A stretch of DNA of 64,000 bases from Streptomyces albireticuli (GTDB taxonomy: Bacteria; Actinomycetota; Actinomycetes; Streptomycetales; Streptomycetaceae), in assembly GCF_021228125.1 (NCBI RefSeq), contig NZ_JAJQQS010000003.1:248001-312000 (forward strand). The letters are read 5' to 3'. Each line of letters begins with the position of its first letter. Within the stretch, counting starts at the first letter, position 1. Below the pieces are notes generated by a model that ran no database searches, was not told where the DNA came from, and was given only the letters and a program-made list of their open reading frames with translations. The position numbers and the translations under genes were made by a program. Below are positions 17,674 through 24,956 of the stretch, one piece after another.

Positions 17674-18222
17674 CGTTTTTAAACTTTCCCTGACCGGTGG
17701 CATGACCAACCACGGGACCAGGCCGGACGGGTAACTCGATCAGGCTGCCAGTGCCGGCAGGCCGCTCGGCCCGTTTGCAGCGCGCCCCGCGAGCCGGTCC
17801 GACGAGAAGCCGGGGCGGCCCCGGCAAGGCCGATCCTGCTAGACCTCGACGGGGTTCTCCTTGTTTTGCAGGTCATTCGTGATCTTGGTTCGGCGCCAGC
17901 CGCCAGCGGGCTGAGACTTTCTCCGGGTCCTGGGGACCTCCAGCATTGCTCAGCGTCCTTGTGCTTGGCCTCCGCCTCGACGGCAGCCTTGACTTCCCCG
18001 TCGTGCCGCTTGACCTCGTTCTCGCGCTCGGTCAGCCAGTCACGCAGAGCTTTGGCGGCTGCGGTCTTGGTCTTGTAATCGCGGCCTGTCCAGGGCCTGA
18101 CCCGCTTCCCCGTCTTCAGGTCTTCGTGCTCCGGGGTCCTCACACCCCAGGTGTCCGGTCGGCCACTCCTCTTGATCTGGACGGGAGTCCCGCCCGCCCT
18201 CCAGGAGGCCAAGTCCGGGGCC

Positions 18223-18888
18223 ATGTCCGGCGCCAAATACATGGGATCCGCCGAGTACGAGTCCTGGTGTGCCGACTTCGTGAGCTGTGTGGTGGACCAC
18301 TCCCACGCCAACGCCGCCTACGGCGGCTCCCCGACGGAGACGCCGGGCAACCGGTGGCCGGCGGTGGTCACCTGGGTCGAGAAGACGGCGATGGTCCCGA
18401 CCGCGGCGGCGCGGGCGGGCGACCTCATGGTCTACCGGGGCTACGGCCCCGGCAACTGGGGCCACATCGACATCGCCACCGGGCGTCAGGGTTCCACCCT
18501 GGAGACGGTCGGCGGTAACGAGTCCCGCAGCATCCGCCGCCAGCTCGGCTACGGCAACCGGGCCGACGGCGCACTGCGCCCTCGTGGCGGTGCTCCGGGC
18601 GCTGGGGAGGGGCCGTTCCTCAACCCGTGGCCGGGCTCCCTGGCCCGGTTCTCGGAGGGGACGGGCGAGTTCGCCGGCTTGGTCGGTGACGCGGTGCGCC
18701 GGTGGCGCCCGCTGGTCGAGCGCGTCATTCAGGAGCTGGGCGGCCGCGGCGGCACCAGCCTCGCGGACGTCCCGTTACCCGCAACCAGGGATCAGACGGG
18801 CCAGGACCGGCCCGTTCCGGTGCCGATTCCCCCCGTTCCCGATGTCGTGGGGGCACACCTGCGTATCGATCACGGGAAGTGGCGGTGA
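18223..18888 (+). pseudogene. Phage tail protein C-terminal fragment with CHAP peptidase domain
   Basis: The 221-residue open frame begins abruptly in a CHAP-like cysteine peptidase. It has the catalytic-cysteine motif YESWCADFVS near residue 16, the histidine motif GNWGHIDIATG, and VGGNES as the probable third-residue strand. This is the arrangement found at the end of siphophage tape-measure or tail-lysin proteins that nick peptidoglycan during DNA entry. After about residue 120 it becomes a Pro/Arg-rich tail (LADVPLPATRD). Most of the expected large N-terminal part is missing, and the sequence just upstream belongs to the antisense integrase remnant, so a deletion joins them. It is followed directly by a distal-tail pseudogene. 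Confidence 0.6.
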
Positions 18889-18892
18889 GGGG

Positions 18893-19768
18893 GAGGAAAT
18901 CCCCTCACCGCCTTCAGCGACCGAAGGTGGCCCGGCATCCTTCTCCAGGCCGGCGCCACCGGCCTGGACACCCCGCCCTTCGAGTTCCACGCCGACAGCT
19001 CCCCGAACCTCGACGGATCCGTCTTCCGTTCGGCTCGGGCTGCCGCCCGGGACATCATGCTCCGGTCCACCTCTACGGCATCGACCGGCGTTCCCTGAAG
19101 GACCTCAAGCGCAAGCTGGTCTCCGCGCTCAACCCCAAACGCGGGCATTGCGTGCTGCGGTTTCGTTGAGGCGGACTCTCAAGTCCGGAATCTCTACTGC
19201 TACTACAAGGGGGGAATGGAGGGGAACGAGTCCGCGGACAACGCGGGGTTCCGGTGGGTCAGGTACGGGATCCAGCTCACTGCCTTCGACCCCTTACTTC
19301 TACGCGGACGACCTTCAGGTAGCGGAGTGGAGGTTCAACTTGGGGGAGGGGCTCCTGAAGAAGGACAAGGCACTCTTCCCGTTGCGGCTCAGCCGTGGAG
19401 CCCTGGCGGACAGGGCAGTTCCGGTCATCAATCCGGGCGAGATCGAGGCGTGGCCGGTGTGGGAGATCCGGGCACCGGTCCGCGGGTTCCAGTTCAGCAG
19501 CCCCGACGGGCAGGCATTCGGCATCACCGCGCCCGCCGACGGCAGCGACGCGGTAGCGGCCGGCCGGGTCCTGACCGTGGACACCCGCCCCGGACGCAAA
19601 ACCCTCACCGACAACACCGGCCGGAACTACTGGCCCCTCCTCGACAAGAGCCCGTCCCTATGGCCGGTCGAGGAGGGGAAGACCACGGTCGGCATCCGCA
19701 TCACCGCTGGCAGCAACGGACCGGCGTCCTTGAAGCTCACCCTCCGCCCCCGATACGAGACTTACTAG
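18893..19768 (+). pseudogene. Frameshifted phage distal-tail-type protein
   Basis: A tail protein is readable only by changing frame three times. Segment 1 (about 18901-19062) includes LTAFSDRRWPGILLQAG. Segment 2 (to about 19160) includes VHLYGIDRRSLKDLKRKLV. Segment 3 (to about 19294) includes YKGGMEGNESADNAGFRWV. Segment 4 (to the stop at 19768) includes YADDLQVAEWRF, PVINPGEIEAWPVWEIR and LTDNTGRNYWPLL. The pieces join smoothly after a one-base loss near 19062 and one-base gains near 19161-19163 and 19294, so the gene is dead by point indels rather than by rearrangement. Its product would be the siphophage protein joining tube and baseplate. It is followed by a strong hairpin terminator. 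Confidence 0.75.
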
Positions 19769-19781
19769 CCCGAAAGCAGAA

Positions 19782-19810
19782 GACGCCCCCGGATCCGTTC
19801 CGGGGGCGTC
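19782..19810 (+). terminator. Strong hairpin terminator
   Basis: A 12-bp perfect stem (19782-19793 with 19799-19810) with a 5-base loop, 14 bp after the tail pseudogene stop, separating it from the antisense lectin gene. Confidence 0.8.
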
Positions 19811-19853
19811 AGCTCAAGTCACGACGGGCCTGCGTGTGCGGCCAATACGAACT

Positions 19854-20336
19854 TTACGTCCATCTCTGGTAAGAGCCGGTATTGATGGGCTTCGTGTACA
19901 CCTTGCCGCCGTCGCTGCTGTCGAGAGCCATGCTCGTCGCAACATTTACGATCTTCCAGGTCCCCAATACCTTGGTCACCATCCACATCTGATACTTGCC
20001 AGAGTTACACGGCTTCAGGTAGACCTTGCCACCGTCACTGCTATCGAGGCAGACTTTCCCATTTTTCGTTGAAAACCGATAAACTCCATTCCCGGAAGAG
20101 TCTTCACGGATGGCATGCTCGGTCCACCTGTAGCCAAAGCGGCAATCTTTCGCAGGCAGCGTCTCAACATCGTGATACCCGTCGCTTGTCAGGCACCTTT
20201 TGGTGGCAACGTTTTTCCACGTCACCTCTTCTCCATCGCGGGCGGAAGCCTCACCCGAGGCCCCAACAACGGCCAGCGGAACTACGACGCCGACGGCCGC
20301 CAGATAGGCGAGAGCCCTCTTCTTGACGTTCTTCAC
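19854..20336 (-). CDS. Small secreted ricin-type beta-trefoil lectin (A)
   Basis: A 160-residue exported protein. The leader MKNVKKRALAYLAAVGVVV ends near SGEASA-RD. The mature chain of about 128 residues carries beta-trefoil repeats with the (S/A)LDSSDGGKVY..(P)..(S/T)G.YQ.W pattern. The QxW-type ends are YQMW and YQRW, plus a degenerate first repeat (CLTSDGYHDVETLPAKD). Such folds bind sugars. The GTG start at 20336 follows AAGGAGG. Base composition is visibly lower in G+C than in neighbours. It lies antisense inside a phage tail module and shares its leader and upstream palindrome with two nearby genes, so it looks like cargo of the prophage. Ligand and role are unknown. Confidence 0.8.
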   Translation of the reverse strand: MKNVKKRALAYLAAVGVVVPLAVVGASGEASARDGEEVTWKNVATKRCLTSDGYHDVETLPAKDCRFGYRWTEHAIREDSSGNGVYRFSTKNGKVCLDSSDGGKVYLKPCNSGKYQMWMVTKVLGTWKIVNVATSMALDSSDGGKVYTKPINTGSYQRWT

Positions 20337-20361
20337 GTCGCTCCTCCTTTTGCAAGAGTCA

Positions 20362-20386
20362 CGTTGGAGGGAGTCGTCCACCAACG
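20362..20386. promoter_or_regulatory. Conserved upstream palindrome, copy A
   Basis: CGTTGG-N13-CCAACG lies 26 bp upstream of lectin A. It has the same arm core and the same 13-base spacer as the palindromes before lectin B and the PG-binding-like gene. Confidence 0.6.
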
Positions 20387-20427
20387 CGCAAGTCATTTAG
20401 AACCCGACCCTCCAAGGGGTCCGGGCG

Positions 20428-20901
20428 CTACAGCCAGCGCTGGTACTTGCCACCGTTGTCGGGCTTGGTGTACACCTTGCCGCCGTCACTGCTGTCGAGG
20501 ACGCGCCCGGTCGCAACGTTGGTGACCTTCCACCCAGTGGAGGTGTGGGTGTGCCGCCACTTCTGGTAGTTACCGGAATTGCACGGCTTCGTGTACACCC
20601 TGCCTGCATCACTGCTGTCGAGACAGTACTGGTCCCAAACCCCGATTTGGTTAATCTTCATCCGGAAAGACCCGTTCGACTGCTCTTCCTCAAACCACTT
20701 AGCGTACTTGGCGGAGCAGTCATATTTATTGGTCTCGACAGTAGGGGCATTGCCCCAGCTCAGGCACATGCCGGTTTTTGCGTTCTTCCATGTCCTGGCA
20801 CCGTCGGCGAACGCCTCGCCCGACGTTCCAACTACCGTCAGCGGAACCACGACTGCGGCTGCCGCCAAATGGGCCAGCGCCCTCTTCTTGACGTTCCTCA
20901 C
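20428..20901 (-). CDS. Small secreted ricin-type beta-trefoil lectin (B)
   Basis: A 157-residue paralogue of lectin A. The leader ends near SGEAFA-DG. Three trefoil units are visible: a first with CLSWGNAPTVETNKYDC and KWFEEEQ, a second CLDSSDAGRVYTKPCNSG with YQKW, and a third VLDSSDGGKVYTKPDNGG with YQRW. The GTG at 20901 is placed by AAGGGGG six bases upstream; the overlapping ATG is out of frame. It is transcribed in the same direction as lectin A, but each gene has its own palindrome and probably its own promoter. Probably a secreted sugar-binding protein carried by the prophage. The C-terminal repeat is about 75% identical to that of lectin A, which points to duplication. Confidence 0.8.
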   Translation of the reverse strand: MRNVKKRALAHLAAAAVVVPLTVVGTSGEAFADGARTWKNAKTGMCLSWGNAPTVETNKYDCSAKYAKWFEEEQSNGSFRMKINQIGVWDQYCLDSSDAGRVYTKPCNSGNYQKWRHTHTSTGWKVTNVATGRVLDSSDGGKVYTKPDNGGKYQRWL

Positions 20902-20925
20902 TTCATTCCCCCTTCAATAAGTTGC

Positions 20926-20952
20926 GAGTTGGGTGCGGTCAGTCACCAACTC
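20926..20952. promoter_or_regulatory. Conserved upstream palindrome, copy B
   Basis: GAGTTGG-N13-CCAACTC, 25 bp upstream of the lectin B GTG, followed on its upstream side by the shared AAGATCATTTATAAC stretch. It could be an operator or a 5'-UTR hairpin. Confidence 0.65.
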
Positions 20953-20990
20953 CAAGATCATTTATAACACGGACCGTTAGGGCGGTGATC

Positions 20991-21599
20991 ATGGGATACC
21001 GCGTGGAGGTCCGAGACAAGGACCTGAACCGGATAGGAGAAATAGACACATGGATCAAGCTGGACCTCGTCATCCGGCACTGTCAGCAAGGTACTTGGCA
21101 GCTCTTGGTCAAGGACCGCACACCCCAAGCCCGACTCTTGCAGTGTGGTGGTGGAATCATCGTTTGGCAAAACGGGGTGGACTTCCCCGTTTTCACCGGT
21201 CAGATCGAGTTCTTCCAGCGCTATTGGACCGTTGAGCAGCACACCGGTGTGGGATCGGTGTTTGTCGGCGGGAAGTGTGACAACAAGCTGGCCTACTCCC
21301 GTCTCGCTTTCCCGGACCCGTCGAAGGCGGTGGGCCAGCAGTACCAGGCGAAGGAGTCCCGGGGTGCGAGCGGGAGTGCCGGCGAGGCCCTGTGGTGGGA
21401 GCTCGACCACGCCATCGGCCCCCGCGCCCTGCCCGACCGGCAGGTTCCCGGCGTCGAGGTCGGCGGCCTGCCCGCGGTCGGTGACACCGTGGCGGACCGG
21501 CTCCGGTTCGATGTCCTGGGCACCAAGACCGAAGAATGGTGTCGTGCCAAAAACGTGGGCTACCGCTTCGTGTGTGACCCGGACCGCAAACGGCGTTGA
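20991..21599 (+). pseudogene. Truncated siphovirus ReqiPepy6 Gp37-like tail protein
   Basis: The 202-residue frame begins MGYRVEVRDKDLNRIGEID, the usual N-terminus of Gp37-like actinophage tail proteins. It continues with the family's QGTWQLLVK, GVDFPVFTGQIE and AFPDPSKAVGQQY segments, then stops at DPDRKRR. Full-length members are roughly 350-400 residues, so about half is missing and the gene is probably non-functional. In intact phages this gene follows the distal tail protein gene. Here the two antisense lectin genes lie between them. Start ATG at 20991; the ribosome site is weak. Confidence 0.7.
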
Positions 21600-21855
21600 G
21601 CGGTTACGACCTGCACGATCAGCTCAACGCAGCACCCGACCACGAGTTACGAGACAGGCTTTAGGAGGTCTGTCGCTCGCCCGGCTGCCGCGGTACGCGA
21701 GCCGTGTCGGCGGCCTGGCGCTGTGCGCCGGAGCGTCACCACGCATCGGCGCTGCCGGGCCGTCCGCGAGCGCGACGAGAAAGCCTTGGTCAACGGCGCT
21801 CCGAACCCTTGATATGGTTATCCATGTCGCTGCGGGGAACGCCTCGCGGAGGCAC

Positions 21856-21950
21856 CACCTGGTCCGGGTGGCGGAATGGCAGACGCGCTAGCTTGAGGTG
21901 CTAGTGCCCTTTATCGGGCGTGGGGGTTCAAGTCCCCCCTCGGACACCAG
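21856..21950. repeat. Right 95-bp direct repeat (candidate attR) containing tRNA-Leu
   Basis: Identical to 17490-17584. Upstream promoter sequence is related to that of copy 1 (both contain GTTATCCATGTCGC and GCGGGGAACGCC) but not identical. Confidence 0.8.
21862..21949 (+). tRNA. tRNA-Leu (anticodon GAG), copy 2
   Basis: Base-for-base identical to the tRNA at 17496-17583, including the encoded CCA. It has its own upstream region and its own terminator, so both copies are likely expressed. Confidence 0.96.
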
Positions 21951-21954
21951 AAGG

Positions 21955-21980
21955 AACCCCAGTTGATCTGGGGTTTTTCT
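21955..21980 (+). terminator. Rho-independent terminator of tRNA-Leu copy 2
   Basis: The stem AACCCCAG/CTGGGGTT (21955-21962 with 21968-21975), 5-base loop, is followed by TTTCTGTTT. Confidence 0.88.
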
Positions 21981-22484
21981 GTTTCCTGGGTCTGGTCACG
22001 CTCCGCGTGACCTCGGCGCCGGTGAATCCCTTGTGCGTGGCCTGAAGGTGTCAATCACCGAGAAGGCGCCCGCGCCGCCGTCCGGCTCCTGACTGCCGTG
22101 AATTACCACAACGGCCCGCCGGTCAGGCGGGCCGTCCTGAGGTATCCAGACTGAGGGAAGGCGCCGCAGCAATGCGACGCGTACCCCCCCTTTTTAGCCG
22201 GGGAGTGAAGTGAACTCAGCTCCCGGGGCACTTGTAGAGCCACACCTGTTGAAGGGTCACTTTCGTGTGAGTGACCGCGTTCACTCGGATGGAGCAGGAC
22301 CGCCGTCGGTCCGGATCCGTCGAAGGTGGTCGGTCAGCAGTCTCAGGTGGGTCGGCCGGCCGAAGCTCGGCGAATCCCAGGTGGCTCGCCAGGCCTCAAC
22401 GCGCAGAAGGGGATTGTCGCTGGCCAAGCGGGCCATCGCCGACCTCGTCACCCCAGACGTCGACCAGCCGGCCCAGTCGTCCGC
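21981..22484. other. Intergenic region with one hairpin
   Basis: About 500 bp without a convincing gene. An 8-bp stem GGCCCGCC/GGCGGGCC at 22113-22133 looks like a phage-type terminator, and a C7/T5 run sits near 22185. Open frames here overlap on both strands and show no family features. Probably more prophage debris. Confidence 0.45.
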
Positions 22485-22934
22485 TTACCGGTGCGTGCTC
22501 GGGATGCGGTCGTAGCAGACCCAGCGCCAGTCCCGGACGTTGGTGAGCTCTTGAAGAAGGGCATCTCCTGTGTTCGGTCCGACGATCCCGTCCTCGGGCA
22601 GGTCGTAGGCGTGTTGCAGCTTCCTGACCCACTGATCGATTTCCTCGGTGTAGGTCTGCTTGCCGAATTCCTCTTTCTCCTCGTCGATCGGGATGCCCTT
22701 GCCCGTGCGAGAGGCCCAGGCGTTGATGCCCTTCTGGACGCAGATCACGGCTTTCCAGTCGGTGCTGCCGAGGCCGATGCCGGCGATGTCGGGGCTCGCC
22801 TGGGCGTCGGCGGCTGTCGGGCTGCTACCGCTGTCACGGGCGGAAGCCTCACCTGAAACCCCGACCACCGCCAGCGGAACCACGACTGCGGCTGCCGCGA
22901 GGTGGCCCATTACTTTCATTTTCGTGCCCTTCAT
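22485..22934 (-). CDS. Small secreted peptidoglycan-binding-like protein
   Basis: A 149-residue exported protein. The leader (MKGTKMKVMGHLAAAAVV, ending SGEASA-RD) is a clear paralogue of the leaders of the two lectins at 19.9-20.9 kb. The mature part carries CVQKGINAWA and WVRKLQHAYDLPEDGIVGPNTGDALL. The last piece is the core of a peptidoglycan-binding domain 1 repeat (xxLQxxxgLxxDGixGpxT). Two cysteines (ICVQ, WVCYD) may pair. The ATG at 22934 follows GAAGGGGG. It lies outside the right tRNA yet has the same leader and palindrome as the two genes within. Cell-wall attachment is a reasonable inference; the actual role is unknown. Confidence 0.72.
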   Translation of the reverse strand: MKGTKMKVMGHLAAAAVVVPLAVVGVSGEASARDSGSSPTAADAQASPDIAGIGLGSTDWKAVICVQKGINAWASRTGKGIPIDEEKEEFGKQTYTEEIDQWVRKLQHAYDLPEDGIVGPNTGDALLQELTNVRDWRWVCYDRIPSTHR

Positions 22935-22957
22935 GCCGTCCCCCTTCTGCAATAAGC

Positions 22958-22984
22958 GAGTTGGGTGAGGTCGGTCACCAACTC
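22958..22984. promoter_or_regulatory. Conserved upstream palindrome, copy C
   Basis: GAGTTGG-N13-CCAACTC, 24 bp upstream of the ATG at 22934. Identical arms and spacer length to copy B, with the same adjoining AAGATCATT block. Confidence 0.65.
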
Positions 22985-23261
22985 GAAGATCATTCATAGC
23001 ATGGATCCGCCGAGGCATCTCTAAAGCGTGTTGTAAGGCGCTTTGATTCGGCAGTTCGGGAACGGTTTCCGACGGTTACGGCCATGTTGCCAGAAGAGTT
23101 CCGCTGCCTCGCCCGGCAGGAGCGGCCCTTCTGGTCGTGCGGATGGAATGGATAGGCCGCGATATCGACCCGCCAGGGGCGGCGTCCAGCGCGTGAACGA
23201 CTGGGGGAGCGGGCAGGCTCTGCTCGTTCCCATGCCCGTCGTCGGCGCAGGAGGCCGTGGA

Positions 23262-23498
23262 GTGTCCACCATCGAGGAACGCGTGAAGCGCATCATCGCC
23301 GATCAACTGAACGTCAAGCCGGAGGAGGTGAGGAACAGCGCGTCGTTCGTCGGGGACCTGGGGGCGGACTCCCTGGACCTCGTCGAGCTGGGCACGGCCC
23401 TGGAATTCGAGTTCACCACGGATATACCCGATGAGGAGGCCGAGAGGATCACTACCGTGCAGGACGCCATCGACTGGGCCAACGCCCACCAGCGGTAG
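23262..23498 (+). CDS. Acyl carrier protein, E. coli AcpP-like
   Basis: A 78-residue acyl carrier protein. It carries the growing acyl chain on a phosphopantetheine attached to Ser in [10 protein letters not shown] (near residue 36). The whole sequence ([46 protein letters not shown]) reads like the proteobacterial AcpP rather than the usual Streptomyces FAS carrier (which has DDLDVDSLSMVEV). The GTG at 23262 is placed by GGAGG 7 bases upstream and by homologous MSTIEERV starts. It stands alone: no ketosynthase, acyltransferase or phosphopantetheinyl transferase gene is adjacent. It could serve a secondary pathway, perhaps the tailoring cluster beginning 1.5 kb downstream; that link is not shown by the sequence. 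Confidence 0.9.
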   Translation: MSTIEERVKRIIADQLNVKPEEVRNSASFVGDLGADSLDLVELGTALEFEFTTDIPDEEAERITTVQDAIDWANAHQR

Positions 23499-23802
23499 GC
23501 CGAGTCGGCGGTATGAGCGGACGAGCCGGCCGGGGGTGACGATCTTGTATACCCACCCACCAGGCGATCATGCGCGGCATGCCGGGGGAAAGGGTAGTGA
23601 TTTTCCTGAGTCGCCCCTGTCACCTTGAAAACGCTGAATGACCGCTGTTCGGGCTCATTTCCCTGACCCGACGGCGCCTGTGGCGCGGGCACGGCCACGT
23701 CCGCTCCGGGGCAACTGTGATGCCGATGGCCGGTGATCGATCCCCGGGTTGCCATGGCGGTCAGTGCAGCCGTGTTCTCAGCGTCTATCAAGGAGGGCCG
23801 AG
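23499..23802. other. 304-bp intergenic region
   Basis: No gene seen. It must hold the promoter of the glycine-rich secreted protein. The segment CTTGTATACCCACCCACC near 23545 is AT-rich for this genome and may be part of a promoter; unproven. Confidence 0.4.
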
Positions 23803-24651
23803 ATGGCAGTAAGACGTGGGTTACGGAGAAAAGCCGCTGTGGCGTTGGCGGTGGCGTCGGGAGTGCTGGCCGGCGTTCTGCCGGTGGGGCAGGCGTCCGC
23901 GGCTCCCGCGGGTGGGAAGACCACGCTGACGTTCAGCGAGGCGAAGACCACGCGGGTGACCGTTCCGGACGGCGTCACGAAGATCGTGATGACGGCCGTG
24001 GGCCCCGGTGGTGGCGGCGGTGGTGGCGGCGGGGGCCTGGTGGCCCCCACGGGTAACGGCGCGATCATGCTCGCCGGCGGAGGCGGTGCGGGCGGCGCCG
24101 CCGGCGGCTACTTCCAGTGCACCTTGAACGTCACCCCCGGTGAGACCCTGTCGATCGACGTCGCCGGTGGCGGTGCGGGTGGCGCGGGCGGCACTCTGAT
24201 CTGGTTCGACCCGACCGACGGCGAAGCCGGCAAGGACATGGGCGGGTCCACGGTCCACTTCCCGAAGGGGCAGCAGACGGCCGGTGCTCCGCGCGGGGCC
24301 GGTGGAGCCGCCGGTATCCGGGGCCAGCTGAATGTCGGGCCGGGAGTCGGGGGCGTGGGAACCGACGCCACCAGCGGTCTCGGCAAGGGCCGGTGCACCG
24401 GCGAACCCACGTCGAAGCCGGGTGCCGCCCCGGCTTCAGGCACGGCCGGGACCATGTCGGCGGGCGGTGCGGGAGGCGCGGGCGCACAACCGTTCGCCGT
24501 GCCGCCGACCTGCCCGGCCGGCGCGGGCCGCGGCGGGGACGGTGGCGACGGTGGCGGTGTCACCTTGGACACCCCTCCGGGGACCTACGGACGGCTCAAG
24601 GGCAAGCCGGGCCAGGCCGGAAACCTGGGCTGTGTGGTCCTGACGTACTGA
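23803..24651 (+). CDS. Secreted glycine-rich protein, 282 aa
   Basis: The N-terminus MAVRRGLRRKAAVALAVAS with a twin Arg-Arg and a hydrophobic core ends at QASA-AP, a secretion signal. The mature chain opens with a short beta-type stretch (TTLTFSEAKTTRVTVPDGVTK), then long Gly/Ala runs (a ten-Gly run near residue 74 and repeated GGAGGAG). Cysteines occur singly and widely spaced (YFQC, GRC, PTC, LGC at the end). AAGGAGG lies 7 bases before the ATG. Glycine-rich secreted proteins of this kind occur in actinomycetes and phages as surface or tail-fibre-like polypeptides. I cannot name a function. Confidence 0.78.
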   Translation: MAVRRGLRRKAAVALAVASGVLAGVLPVGQASAAPAGGKTTLTFSEAKTTRVTVPDGVTKIVMTAVGPGGGGGGGGGGLVAPTGNGAIMLAGGGGAGGAAGGYFQCTLNVTPGETLSIDVAGGGAGGAGGTLIWFDPTDGEAGKDMGGSTVHFPKGQQTAGAPRGAGGAAGIRGQLNVGPGVGGVGTDATSGLGKGRCTGEPTSKPGAAPASGTAGTMSAGGAGGAGAQPFAVPPTCPAGAGRGGDGGDGGGVTLDTPPGTYGRLKGKPGQAGNLGCVVLTY

Positions 24652-24956
24652 TGTGCTGACGGACGTAAGCGCTGGTCCCGCCGACGTGCCTGTCAGGCGA
24701 CAGCCGGCGGCGGGGCCGGTACGGGCGGGGCGTACGGGTGACCTGGCCTCGGCCCCCGGCCCCCGGCCCCGGCCCCGGCTCCGGCCCCTAGCCCCGGCCC
24801 CGGCTCCCGGCCGCGCCGCGAAGACGTCCCCTTCACCCGGTGCCGCGTCGATCACGTCGTTCTCCGTTCCAGCACCGGTCCACCCGCTCTCCAGACCGCC
24901 CGGCGACCGTGAACGGCAGGAGCACTCGGAGAAGACCAGCCGGAGGCGGGAGCGGC
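24652..24956. other. Intergenic region with CCCCGG low-complexity run
   Basis: From about 24745 to 24815 the plus strand is a repetitive run of CCCCGGC-type hexamers. No gene is supported. The 3' end carries the ribosome site of the flavin reductase gene. Confidence 0.5.

Larger units (their letters stand above)
17522..18210 (-). pseudogene. Internally deleted phage integrase remnant
   Basis: Two minus-strand segments look like the ends of one tyrosine-recombinase gene reading toward the tRNA. The upstream part (about 18175-17946) encodes WGVRTPEHEDLKTGKRVRP and TKTAAAKALRDWLTER, resembling the arm-binding N-terminal domain of phage integrases. The downstream part (about 17700-17522) encodes a tail ending SEGGLEPPRPIKGTSTSS that continues into the tRNA. 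Integrase tails ending in GLEPPxP-like peptides are typical where int overlaps a tRNA attachment site. The central catalytic region with the Arg-His-Arg-Tyr residues is missing, and about 700 bp replaces the 1.1 kb expected. The link between the two parts is inference. Confidence 0.5.
17496..21949. mobile_element. Decayed prophage between two identical tRNA-Leu genes
   Basis: A 4.4-kb interval with a 95-bp perfect direct repeat, each copy containing tRNA-Leu(GAG), at its ends. Inside are an internally deleted integrase reading toward the left tRNA, and a CHAP-bearing tail fragment. A frameshifted distal-tail-type gene, a truncated Gp37-like tail gene and two antisense secreted-lectin genes follow. 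Gene order on the plus strand (peptidase fragment, distal tail, Gp37-like) matches a siphophage tail module. Head, packaging and replication genes are gone. Confidence 0.8.

Noticed and set aside
21862..21949. A second tRNA as an artefact of duplicated assembly
   Set aside because: Flanks and terminators differ from copy 1, so it is a true second locus in this sequence.
22210..22515. A plus-strand 101-codon frame
   Set aside because: No ribosome site, no family similarity, and it overlaps the end of the better supported minus-strand secreted-protein gene.
24745..24815. A Pro-rich peptide gene in the CCCCGG run
   Set aside because: No start or ribosome site and pure low-complexity composition.
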